Part shown: one piece after another, positions 1-10,949 of the stretch
Layout: the number at the start of each line of letters is the position of its first letter
How positions within the stretch are numbered: the stretch's first letter is position 1
Assembly: GCF_000224145.3 (NCBI RefSeq)
Contig: NC_020172.2
Span: 4,555,961-4,619,960 of the forward strand
Direction of reading: 5' to 3'
Source: Ciona intestinalis
Lineage: Eukaryota; Chordata; Ascidiacea; Phlebobranchia; Cionidae
DNA length: 64,000 nucleotides
Program-made: the position numbers and the translations under genes
Notes under the pieces: generated by a model
Told to the model about the DNA's origin: nothing
The model's database searches: none
The model's input: only the letters and a program-made list of their open reading frames with translations

Positions 1-242
1 GACTGAAACTTAAACGAATGAGAGTTAAAAAGAAATTCTATATTTAAGCTGGTATATAGAAAAAAATAAACAAAAAGTACCAAAATACTCCATTTTTCTT
101 CTTTTATTACAAAATTTTAAAACAAATACAATCTGTAGAATTATTGACACGTAACTAAAATACCTGCTGTGTTATGGGGTAATGGTTTAAAACAAAACTC
201 TCTTCTTAAATTTCCTTTTTCTTTTTTCTCTCACATTGCCAG

Positions 243-2665
243 ATCCTGCATCACCTTAACTGTGGAAAGAAAGAAGATGGACTAGTTGGTGAATTGAAAT
301 GTGAAGATAAAGAAGCTTCTATTAGGTTGTGGAAGGAAAGAAGCAAGAGTCTGTTCTACTGCATAGGTATTGTGTATTGTTTGTGTATTTGTATTCTATA
401 TATTATATATGGGTGAGGTCCTGGAATTAAAATTTGAGCAAGATTCGGCCATTACCCGAACACCAAAAATTGGTTTAAATTAGTCTTTAGGACAGCCCAA
501 AATTTAAATGCTTTTATAGAATTGACGTGCCCATCTATCATTTAAAACATGTTTTAACGCAAGTTTTACCGTTTATATTTACTTGTATTCACATATTTAC
601 ACCCCCACAGGCAATGCATTATTACAAAACAGAGAGTATGAAGCAGCTATTAAAACTTATGATCACATCCTTACTACAAATGGAGGGTGGGTGTTTTACC
701 ATTAACCTAAATGTAATGAAACAAAAAAAGACAGTTTGTTGTAATAAGAATATTAATTTATTTTATGAAAATTTCCTTTTAACCCAGTGGTCCTTTATTG
801 GTAATCTAAATTATCAGCCATACCATTAAAAAAAGATTATTGCTACTAAAATATACCCCCTTAATAACCAATCACAAAGTTACGCTTGTGGTAACTTGAA
901 GGATACACGAGGTGTATGAAACTTAAAATCTGCATTAAAACGACTGTTATTTCCGCCACACGAAAAATAAACAAGTTACATTCATTTAATATAACATACC
1001 TTCAATTTTCCAGTGATGCCGTTTACCTTCAAAGTGGTATAGGCCGTGCCTTGCTTCAACTTGGTAGCATCAAATCTGCGCAACACAGGTTCACAAAAGC
1101 AGAACAAGCAGCGAATGATGATCCAAAGTATAAACCCCAACTCCTAATGAACAGGTAAATCGTTATTCTGTTACTTTTGCTACCAGGAATAATGTAAACA
1201 AACTTTCAACGGCTGATCTGGTATGAAAATAACTTGTGTATTTTTAACGTTTTGGCTGCCATTCAGCAAGATTTCATTATGAAATGAAACATATCAAAAA
1301 TACACTATGTTTTACCAGATGAGCCGATATTGAAAAAGTGTGCAAATTTGTTATAGGTAATAAAACATGTTGTGTTTTATACTTTTATACTTATTTTTTT
1401 TCTTCGAAGAGCTTTTCTGTACCTTGGTGCAAGCAATTGGAAAGAAGCTCTCGTTCAATTTAATGAAGTGCTAAAATTGGACCCTCAAAATCTTGAGGTA
1501 ATTGCTTTAAACATATTTGACTGTTGTATGGAATGACGCATCACGGGAAGACCCAGGATTTGGGGTAAAAATGTTGGTTAAAAAAGCAAATTTATATCAT
1601 TCTGGCCAAACACATCGGTGGCCTGGGATTTAGTCCAGAGTATATAATGTTCGTTAGAAATTTGTATCATTCTGGCAAAAAATACTAAAATTTTATCCTA
1701 AATGAAAAAAAACTCGTTTAAATTTATGTTTACAACTAAAACCGTTTTTACATTTAATTGAAAAAAAGTGAAAAACATATTTACATTTAATTAAAAGAAA
1801 GTGGTCCCTTCACCTAACATAATAAAAGTAAAAAGGAAGTAGAGTAAAAAATGTTGATTGGAAATTTGTATCAATATGGCAAAAACTTTACAGTGAAGCG
1901 CTATAACAAAACACCAGGGGATCTGGGCTTTAGGGCAGAGTAAAAAATGTTGGTTAGAATTTTGTATTATTCTGGCAAAACAGACTAGTGAACCTGGGAT
2001 TTAGGTCGAAGTAAAAAATACTGGGTTAAAATTTTATTATTTTGGCGAAAACTTTTTTGTTACAGGCTCTTAACAACAAGTCCGTGTGTTTGTTGTATTT
2101 ATGTCGATTGAGAGATGCGATTACTTCGCTCGAAACTGCTGTGTGGATGCAGAGTAAAGAGAATGCAAAAGATTTTGTTAAAGTAAGTAGTTTATTTATA
2201 CTTAGGATTCTCAACAGAAAACCAGGTCCTTAAAATAACTTTTATAGTAAAAGAAAATTTTAGTAAAGCAGTTAGGAAACGGTAAAAGCCAATTAAGGGC
2301 AAAATTAATTTTTTTTTATAAGTTTATAATATAATAAAAAAGGTGTTATAATTCAAAAATAATAATTCATAAAATGGTGTTTAAATTTTTTAAATCATAA
2401 AACGGTGTCAAGTTCAAAAATTATGAAATTGGTATTTAAATTTTTATAATTTATAATATGTTATTAAAATACATAAATTGTCAAAATTCATAGATTATTT
2501 TAAATTTCTCCACAGAATCAATTACCGTTTGAAGGAGCGCTTTCCAACCTTGTTACTCTATATGAGTTAGAATCATCACGTTTTATGTCAAAGAAACAAT
2601 CGTTATTACACCATATCGCCAATATTTCTGGTGATGGGTTTGACGTGACATGTCTCAAAATGTGA
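243..2665 (+). CDS. TRAPPC12: TRAPPC12-like (TTC15) TPR protein, C-terminal part
   Basis: TRAPPC12 is a tetratricopeptide-repeat subunit of the TRAPP tethering complex, which acts in ER-to-Golgi traffic. Only the 3' part is in the window; the gene enters from the left. Six exons can be read at about 243-367, 611-687, 1014-1155, 1411-1497, 2065-2180 and 2515-2665, each with AG/GT borders. They encode TPR-type helix pairs such as NREYEAAIKTYDHIL, SAQHRFTKAEQAA, NWKEALVQFNEVLKLDPQN and RLRDAITSLETAVW. The protein ends in SNLVTLYELESSR followed by a KKQ-containing helix and a TGA stop, which matches my memory of the TRAPPC12 C-terminus (NLxTLYELESS, then KKxxLL). The N-terminal half lies outside, so completeness cannot be judged. 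Introns hold a partial SINE, a MITE-C copy and a degenerate minisatellite. The identification rests on the C-terminal motif plus TPR order. Confidence 0.8.
780..1008 (+). repeat. SINE fragment in TRAPPC12 intron
   Basis: Carries the body and tail blocks of the tRNA-derived SINE found throughout the window: cacaaagttac, cacgaggtgtatgaaac, acgactgttatttccgccac and the tail gttacattcattta. The tRNA-like head is missing. Confidence 0.5.
1165..1365. repeat. MITE-C copy in TRAPPC12 intron
   Basis: Starts with a 'gttacttttgctaccagg' block, followed by 'gctgatctggtatgaaaat'. A right arm with 'ttttaccagatgagccg' is its inverted complement. The same blocks recur near 15765, 19931 and 33290. Confidence 0.5.
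1560..2050. repeat. degenerate ~65-bp minisatellite in TRAPPC12 intron
   Basis: The units 'cctgggatttagg..agagtaaaaaatgttggttagaa' and 'tttgtatcattctggcaaaa' recur about four or five times with many changes (around 1600, 1660, 1850, 1930 and 1995). The last unit runs into the acceptor of the next exon. Confidence 0.6.
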
Positions 2666-2716
2666 ACACGATTATTATATGTTATGTGCAATGTTGTGAT
2701 GATATATTGATAATAA

Positions 2717-2905
2717 CAGGGTGGGGAAAGAAGGGACACCTTCTGACTCTATTTTCTAGTCCCATTTGGTGTTAAACAAAAAATATTCAAAAAAATATAA
2801 AATCGTACCCTCACGACTCCTATAGACATTGTTAATTGTTTAAAACACGGTCAGGAAATTTAGACATTATGTGCTAAAGGTGTCCTATCTTACCCCACAG
2901 CATTA
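2717..2905. repeat. MITE-A copy just after TRAPPC12
   Basis: A ~190-bp element with inverted ends (cagggtggggaaag...gggacacctt on the left, aaggtgtcctatcttacccc on the right) and the internal marker 'ttgttaattgtttaaaacac'. It sits about 50 bp after the TRAPPC12 stop, so it is probably in the 3' UTR. Confidence 0.75.
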
Positions 2906-3288
2906 TATAATGATAATAAAAACTGAAAACATTGAAGATGGTAAAAGTTATCGCATAAATTAGTAGTGAACAGATGATGTAGTAGTGTTTATGAATTGAA
3001 TGCATAACTTATGTCAGTTGAGGTAGTTTAAATACGACTTGCACAGAAAAGTAATAAAGTCTGTTCTATATGGGTAAGGTCCTACACAGAAGTACATTTA
3101 ATAGTGGGACTATTTTCCCTTCAGATATAAGAAGACTACTTCTATTGTATGTGGGTGAGGTCCTACAGTATGGCACGCCAGGGGTCCTTGAATTCAGACC
3201 AGGGTTTGCTCATTACCTAAAGAGTCTGCCACTTAGACAAATGATTAAAAATCTTTACTTTAAACAAAATTCTCACTATGATCCTTCA
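2906..3288. other. spacer between convergent genes
   Basis: No gene seen. AATAAA-type signals for TRAPPC12 occur near 3052. The stretch 3068-3240 holds two copies of a 'tatgggtgaggtcctac' repeat that also occurs near 405, 21060, 30670 and 43115. Confidence 0.5.
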
Positions 3289-6200
3289 CTAAAGCTGTTT
3301 AAATGTGAACCTTGGTGGTTGGGAAGGCGTTGACACAAGAAGAAAGTTAATCTTCATAGGTTTGTAATGATATTCAACCTTGTAGCGGCTTAAAACAGAT
3401 ATGAGCAAGTACTTCATTTCTTGCAAGGCAAATTTACGACCTGGACAAGCTCTAGTCCCATGTCCAAATGAACCAGCCATTGCAAATCTTTTAATAAATA
3501 TAAAAACACGTTATCTTTGTGTGGTGGAGAAACAACAGTAGTTATAAAACGGGTGTTTCATACCATACACCTCATGCCAGCTTACGAGTTACTATGTATG
3601 TTATTTTTGGGGAAAAGGCGTGATCGCAACACCTAGCAGACAAACAAGTCATTTATGTTTAATTAAGTTAAACTTTTAATATAAACAAAAGTGTACGGTA
3701 AGACATGGCCTGTACGATTAATGTACCCACAACAGTACATCATACCTCATCCTGTCTTTTGCTTTATTGTCAACCTGGATCCATCGTTCCGGTTTAAACG
3801 AGTTTGGGTCATCAAAATATTCCTCACTGCAGTTGTTTATAATGTTGGAAGTCATTGTTACAACTGTGCCTAAAATCAAGAAATGTTATTGGCATTTTAA
3901 CAACAGTTGTTTTGTCGCAATATTCTGTCTTATAGTTTAAAATATATTTCAATTCGTAATTGTAGAAACCTATTTCATTTATTTTCTCCTAATTAAATGT
4001 AAATATGTTTTAAACTGTAAACATGTTTCAACAACTTGCGAGTTAACAATACGAAAAAATGTATAGAAACACAAACTTTTGGATAAAACAATAGTTACCT
4101 CACCTGCAGGAATTTTATATCCAGATAAAACAATATCTTTAGAATATCTTCTGTTTGTTCCAATAGAAAATGGGAGCAGCCTTTGTGATTCCAACATACA
4201 TGCGTGTAAGTAACTCATTCTCATTAAATCCTGAATTAAAAAGTTTAATTTTAAATAAGTAAGTTTATATTGCAACGCTCAACACCTAAATCTTATACAG
4301 TGCGATATTTGCCAGAAGAACCAAAACAACTCAAAAGATTGGATTACCTTAACTTTTTACACCTGTTCTTAGTAAATAAATGAATGACAGCCTTAACGTC
4401 TATTGTGTCTGAATTGCTCAAAATTTGTGAGTAAAAACCAAAATATATGGGGAAAAATACTTTTGGAAATTCGGAACCTTTCTGATTAACCCCTCAGCAT
4501 AAAACCGTCAGCATAAATTGTAATTGTTCATTAAAAAAATACACTTTAAGTACTGGTTGTGATTGTTTATCAAAGCAATACATTGCCATATATTTACCTT
4601 ACCATCAGTTTTTCCTATTTTTAAAGCTTCAAGTATTTCCTTTCTTAATATTTCTTGCTTGTCAGGATTGATTGAAAGCAAGTAAAGCACAAACACAGCT
4701 GAATTACTAGTTGTATCCACACCACCAGATAAAAGGTCTATAATTAACACTTCTATCTCACTGGAACAAATATATTGGGTTTTAATATTCAGGTTATTAA
4801 TCTTTCATCTGGTTTAAAATGTAGGCTAGTGTATTTCTGACGTTTTATCTGCTACTTAGCAAGACTTCATCAGGGAAAGTAACCCAATAATACACGCAAG
4901 TAAAAACAACAAAGACAAGGGAATAAAAATGATAAAGGAAATGCTACAACTATACACTGTAAGTTACAGGGTCGTTGCTGCTAACAATGTGGGCATATGT
5001 GTTTTTAACTTGAATATTAGCATGTAAGGATAAGCTACATGCATTCATTTAAATGAGACAAACTTACTTTTTTGTAAGATTTGATGTTTCAAACAAATTG
5101 TAAAGATCAATCAGCTTTTGATCAACTGGAAATTCAGTAAATGCTTTGATTTGTTGTCTTCTTATAGCATGAAGTTGTTCTATTTGTACTTTATTAAATT
5201 TCTGCAAAAGAAGATAATACCAAGACAACATTATAAATATGTAAGTTATCATTTACTTATACTTGTATGGTAGGGCAACATAAAGGGTTATAACTTATAA
5301 CATCTCAGTACACAACATATGCAATACTGACTTATGTACATTTATTTTTAATGAAAGCTTAAGAGGATTTTTGTAAAACTAAATGAAATTTATATATTAA
5401 ATAAAAACAAAGAGACTATATTAAAAATATTAAATAAAAACAAAAAGGGCTATATTAAAAAGGATAAAACACAATAAATATAAAAAGAACTTTACCTTCA
5501 TAAGTTTTGTGTTGTAAAACTTCCACAGTGGGGCGCTAAAGATACCTTTCATTATCAATTCAAATTTCTTCCTGTTTGTATCGATGATAATGTTTAAATC
5601 ATCATCAACTGACTTGTCAAAGACACCTGAAGTTATAATAATAATAATAATATAACTATAATATAACTTTCAGTTGTCCTTTCAAATATGGTAGCGAAGA
5701 TTGAAAAATTTTAAAACAAAAATTAGGATCCAAAATGATTATAGAAATAAAGTGAGCACAAAAAAACAAAAAATAATTTAAACTCATAAGATTAGTCGCT
5801 AATTATTTTTAAATTATAGCGACACAAATTAAACATATTTTCCTGATTTAATACTAACCTAGCCGAACACCAAAACAGAACACTGCAGTACTTTCAAGAG
5901 CCCATTTTTGTAGTAAATCTTGAAAGTGAGGTACCTGAGGTAAAACAACATAACTTTAACACAAATGAATGAATAAATACCTGAATGAAATTTACTTTAT
6001 CCTCGCCTGGAGGGAAAACGACAGTTGTTATAACACGGGTGTTCTGTTTCATACACCTCCTGCCAACTTACGAGTTACCAAGTATGTTACTTTGTGGGTG
6101 ATTGTTTTGTGGACTCTTTTATGTGTGGCTGATAATTTGGACAACCCATTAGTGACTACTGGGTAGAAGCAATTGTCGTTAAGTGTCTTGCCAAGGACAC

Positions 6201-8816
6201 ATAAACCCACAATGGTAGCAACGAAATATTCAAAGGAAAACACTTAAATATAGAATGTGAAAACTATGCATTCTGTATCAAAATTTATTGCGAAAACATA
6301 TTTTGACACACTGATACAATAATCTTAATCTGACCTCATTATTTTCGTCTAAGTTTTGACCGATATAATCCACGAATTCTTCTGCCACCTCATGCTGTTG
6401 TTTGGAGTGTGACCAAACTATGGAGTTTTTTAAGAAGTGCTGATTCACCACTTTGCGTAGCTGTTATAAAAACCAATCAATATAACTTTTGTAAAGTAAC
6501 TTTGTGGGTGTGTTTTTTATGTATGGCTGACTATTTATACTTTATACAACCCATTAGTCACCACCGAGTTGGAGCANNNNNNNNNNNNNNNNNNNNNNNN
6601 NNNNNNNNNNNNNNNNNNNNNNNNNNAACACTGCAGTACTTTCAATAGCCCATTTTTGTAGTAAATCTTGAAAGTGAGGTACCTGAGGTAAAACAACATA
6701 ACTTTAACACAAATGAATGAATAAATACCTGAATGAAATTTACTTTATCCTCGCCTGGAGGGAAAACGACAGTTGTTATAACACGGGTGTTCTCTTTCAT
6801 ACACCCCTTAGTGACTACTGGGTAAAAGCAATTGTCGTTAAGTGTCTTGCCAAGGACACATAAACCCACAATGGTAGCAACGAAATATTCAAAGGAAAAC
6901 ACTTAAATATAGAATGTGAAAACTATGCATTCTGTATCAAAATTTATTGCGAAAACATATTTTGACACACTGATACAATAATCTTAATCTGACCTCATTA
7001 TTTTCGTCTAAGTTTTGACCGATATAATCCACAAATTCTTCTGCCACCTCATGCTGTTGTTTGGAGTGTGACCAAACTATGGAGTTTTTTAAGAAGTGCT
7101 GATTCACCACTTTGCGTAGCTGTTATAAAAACCAATCAATATAACTTTTTTAAAGTAACTTTGTGGGTGTGTTTTTTATGTATGGCTGACTATTTATACT
7201 TTATACAACCCATTAGTCACCACCGAGTTGGAGCAATTGCTGATAAGTGTCTTGCCCAAGAACACATACTTTCACAATCGTAGCAGCGACGAGCTTTAAA
7301 CCCATAACCGGGTTAGATACATGTGAGGTAACCGGTGTTCACAACCACACGTGACTTACCTTGTACCAATCTTCTCCTACATCAAATGGAAGTCCAATTG
7401 ACCATCCAAGTAGTTTTCGTGCCGACACAACAAATTCAACGGGTTCCCTGTGTGATATTTTCTCCTCGGATCTCAACAGAACTTCATTATCATCAGGTAA
7501 AGTACTGAAGACTTGTGGCTTTGAGAAAGCTATGAGAGTTTATACTTTATTAAAAAGTTAGCATTACTAATTTCTTTTACATCATCATTTTGATTATTTT
7601 TGATAATTTTGAAATACAAGCCTAAAGTTTAAAAGTTAAAACACAGATGTCTTATATCATACACCTTGTGCAACTTGTTAACTAACCAAGTATGATCTTG
7701 TTATGCATTTAGAAATCTTTTACCAGAACATCTGTGTTATATCGACTGTCAGTTTGCGGCCACGCAAGGATAAAGAAAGTCTCAGTATACCTGGAAAAAC
7801 ATATTCCTTATAAATGGGTCCCAGTAACTGGTGCCTCCCTATAAAATGTGAAGCCAAATTTGTTTTATCAAATTTTTTCAAGAAGGTGTAATCGAGCAAT
7901 GTTCCAATGAAAGGAAGTCCCTTGGGTTCCGGCATATATTTCAAACTCTTTGGTTCAATTTGTGTATTTTCTGTGAAATTAAATTTGGTGTTAAAATAAT
8001 TGATTTGCGAGTGCAAAAGCCCTGCTTTTTAACTGACGCTCTTCCCACACTTTTATCTATAGCATGTTTAAATAACCGTTGTTTGCTGTTGATTCCCTTC
8101 TCTTTGTTCTTTAAATAATATAATCTTTACTATCGTGTTAGAAGAAAAAAATAAAAATAATGCTATGCTGTATGGATCATACTACAAACTTTGGTGCATC
8201 ATATATAGACATATTGTTAAGTAATCTGCCTAACCAACTAGTATTAGTATTCCTATATAACTGACACCTCATATTACATATAAATAACAGAGTGTTCTGT
8301 GGGGTAAGATGGAACACAGCATTTAAATCAAGAGTGTTCTGTGGGGTAAGATGGAACACAGCATCTAAATCTCATATTGCCTAAACCTGTTTTTGACAAT
8401 TAACAACTCTCTTTAAGGGTTGCACAGCCACAGTTGCTGTTTAAAAATTCTGTAAATATTTCTTATTTACTACCAAACAGGTCGAAAAATACGAATAAAA
8501 ACCTGTCCCATCTTACCCCACGCTACTGTATGTAGAGTATACCGAATATAGGTATGACAATACTCTTGTCTACACTGTACGTTACGCACAGACACGCTCT
8601 CCTATTTAGTCTTCGGTTTTTACATGCTCACATAAAATAATAAAATATACTATATAATAATAAAAAATAACTAAAACGCGGCTTACCGATAGTTGTTGTA
8701 TCCAAAGTAGTCGTGACGACGGTTGAAGAAACATCTTTTCCTGCACAAACATAGCGAGCAGCCATCAAAATCGCATCGTGACGTTGAAATTGGTTTAGTC
8801 TTTTTCTCAACAACAT
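3289..8816 (-). CDS. cytochrome P450, mitochondrial clan, gene 1
   Basis: A haem mono-oxygenase of about 500 residues in some 11 exons. In transcript order the exons lie near 8816-8687, 7970-7791, 7529-7360, 7120-7000, 5936-5857, 5626-5495, 5203-5070, 4760-4601, 4233-4100, 3871-3745 and 3487-3289. Visible motifs are the proline-rich MPEPKGLPFIGTLLDY near the N-terminus, the I-helix GGVDTTSN, the ExxR motif (ESQR), PERW, and the haem loop FGHGTRACPGRKFA with the ligand Cys. The DTTSN I-helix and a Lys/Arg-rich first exon starting MLLRKRLNQFQRHD fit the mitochondrial clan (CYP11/24/27 type), which is fed by adrenodoxin; substrate is unknown. Exons 4 and 5 appear twice around an N gap (6577-6626), an assembly artefact rather than a real exon duplication. 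It is the first of three tandem paralogues on this strand. Confidence 0.88.
4800..4885. repeat. MITE-C fragment in P450 gene 1 intron
   Basis: Contains 'catctggtttaaaatg', 'gacgttttatctgctac' and 'gcaagacttcatcaggga', the same blocks as the copy at 19931-20045. Confidence 0.45.
5879..6576. other. left copy of haplotype-like duplicated block (P450 gene 1 exons 4-5)
   Basis: Matches 6627-7235 nearly base for base. It contains the exon starting VPHFQDLLQKWALES (near 5857-5936) and the exon with VVNQHFLKNSIVWSHSK (near 6335-6462). The main difference is about 105 bp of SINE body present here and absent from the right copy. Confidence 0.8.
5962..6240 (-). repeat. tRNA-derived SINE, minus orientation
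   Basis: Read on the minus strand, the element ends in an ATTC-type tail (aatgaatgaat on the plus strand). The body blocks are acgacagttgttataacacg, cttacgagttacc and acaacccattagtgac. A shortened copy is at 6715-6900 in the duplicated block. Confidence 0.65.
6577..6626. other. assembly gap (50 N)
   Basis: Run of N inside P450 gene 1, with the same sequence on both sides. Confidence 0.99.
6627..7235. other. right copy of duplicated block (P450 gene 1 exons 4-5)
   Basis: Second version of 5879-6576. It begins inside the VPHFQ exon and carries the complete exon coding VVNQHFLKNSIVWSHSK near 7000-7120. Single-base differences and one SINE indel separate the two versions. Confidence 0.8.
7145..7335 (-). 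repeat. SINE fragment with tRNA-like head
   Basis: Carries the body block caacccattagtcaccac and then gtcttgcccaagaacaca. It runs into a head region with 'gcagcgacgagctttaaacc', the complement of a tRNA B-box-like segment. Confidence 0.55.
8036..8160. repeat. repeat D copy in P450 gene 1 intron 1
   Basis: A ~110-bp block with 'tttatctatagcatgttta', 'tgctgttgattcccttctc' and 'tttaaataat'. It recurs in either orientation near 12478-12610, 15135-15240 and 41585-41690. Confidence 0.55.
8291..8530. repeat. MITE-A copy in P450 gene 1 intron 1
   Basis: The left end 'tctgtggggtaagatggaac' is itself duplicated in tandem (8291 and 8333). The right end 'cctgtcccatcttacccca' is its inverted partner. 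Confidence 0.75.
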
Positions 8817-10949
8817 TTTAATGTTATTTTTATTCTAACAAAACTGCATACAACTTTGTTATTAAAATCACTTAGTTTAAAAGCGAATAAGAGTGTATTT
8901 TTACCCTTATCGAACTGTTAGACAAGAATTACGCAGAATATTTTATCAAATGCGTTAACTAGAGAAATGTGCCAGCATTTAACGACAATTCTATCTGCGG
9001 CGTCATGGCATTTATTTCTTCACCGCTGCTGCACGAATTCAATTGATCATGTTGCTTATGGCATAATGTAATACTTCGTGATATATTTGCAACGTAACAT
9101 GGTCAGGAAATGGTCTGGACGCTTGTGTCATGGAATTGGTATACGTGACGTGACGTTTATCTTGATCAGTTGAATTTAGGAACGAATGTCACGGCCAAAA
9201 TTGACTGTCAAAGCTAAATATAGCCAATGCATTTTTGACGCGTTCGTTTTACCGGGGAAAGTGGCTTATGTAAGCAAGAACTCGTTTAACTGGTTTTTCA
9301 TGTTTATAGGCTACATGGTTTGTAACCGCGTAACCCCAATGCTTAAATAAAAACTACTGAACTGCATTAACAATTCTACATTTGTAAATCATGTATTAAA
9401 AACACACCACGAATGCGCTTAAAAGTGAAGCTGCAATTGGTTAACACATATTTATAAACACGCAGTCATTATATTTGTATTAACATGTTGCGTTTTACAT
9501 TAGATTGATTTGTCGACTGTTAAATTATACTCGTCTGTTCTACACGCATTCATACGTTATCTTGCTAACTGTAAATGGCAAACGCCGCCACACAATCAAC
9601 ATTTCGCGCAAATAGTGCTGGTTCACTATAAATGGAAATATCAATCTGTCAATCTCAACACAAAAAGGAAACTGCGGTAAAATCTGACTCGCGGCAAAAC
9701 GACTTGCAGTTTCACATTTAATAAACCATGGTAGTATAGAGACGATTAAATACAAGGAGAAAAGTTAAGCTCTTACCCGTGAGTTTCGCTTTTTTTGCAC
9801 AAACCAAACATAATAAACTTACTCCTAAAATAGGCCTGGCATAAACACAATGACCTTGTTACAATAATTGAGATTAATAGGAACAATACAAATGTTAGGC
9901 GGCCGCTACATAGCCAAGTTGTTGCCATTAAACGCGTGCCAATAAGCGTTGGTAACGATGAGCTCATGAAATACAGCTGCTTCCTCCGGCATGTAATTGT
10001 ATCTTAAAGGGGCATGCCACGAAAAATCAAAATATGTCTATTGATAAAAATGCTTAAGTGTTATACAAAGGTTACAAGGAGGTTTCAAAATACGAAACAG
10101 GTACTTATGTGTTGGTAACGAGGAGCATCTGCAGTATATTAATTGTATATATATATATATAGTACGGTGGAGAAAGATGGACACCTTTCTTCCAGAGACC
10201 GTTGTAAATTGTTTAAACTTGATCGGGATATTTGGATATTATGTGGTATAAGTTAAGACGTTACTAGTTTGTAAAGTAATTTATTTTTACAAAAATTCTA
10301 CAATTGCTACTGATTTACACACAATACATTGTGCAATAAGAAAAGAACCATTGGAGAAAACGTTCAAAAGCACGCACATTTTGTACTTTCTATAAAATTT
10401 TAATGCATAGCTTTTTAAATTAAACAGTTAGGTTGCTGAAATTTATTGTATAAATGGGGAAAAACGGTTCGAATATATGAGATATACTGCACATAACTTA
10501 ACATGCATGGCTAATTAAACACAGTTAAGTTAATGAAAACCTAAAATGAAGAAAGGGGGAAATAAACAAAATGATTTTATATAAATACAGCACCAGTAAT
10601 TGGTTCATAATTAAATCTATATGAAGAAAATAATTTGAAAATTGCATAATTACATAAGGTAGAAAAAATTAACAAAAGTTTAAGACAGTGGGATTAAAGA
10701 ATGAAAAGTTAAAAAAGTATATTGTTTTCAGAAACATGAGGAATATGTAATAGTAGTTGCACTATAGGAGGTATTTAAAACTGAAAATTTATTTCTTTTC
10801 TGTTTTATTAAAAAGCTTGTTCTAACAACTGTTATACTACCGCTACTATTTTTACCGTTACTGAAAACTTTTTTGTTCTTCGTTATCGTGACTGAAACAA
10901 AATAAATTTCATTCAAAATAAAAATTAAATATCAGATACTGAAGAATTA
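8817..10949. other. spacer between P450 genes 1 and 2
   Basis: Contains the promoter side of gene 1 and the 3' flank of gene 2. Only open frames of 60-70 codons occur (for example minus-strand 9540-9967), with no recognisable domain. A truncated MITE-A lies at 10161-10262 next to a short TA run. Nothing else was recognised. Confidence 0.5.
10161..10262. repeat. truncated MITE-A
   Basis: The left end 'tagtacggtggagaaagatg' and the internal block 'gttgtaaattgtttaaac' are present; the right inverted end is not recognisable. Confidence 0.55.
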
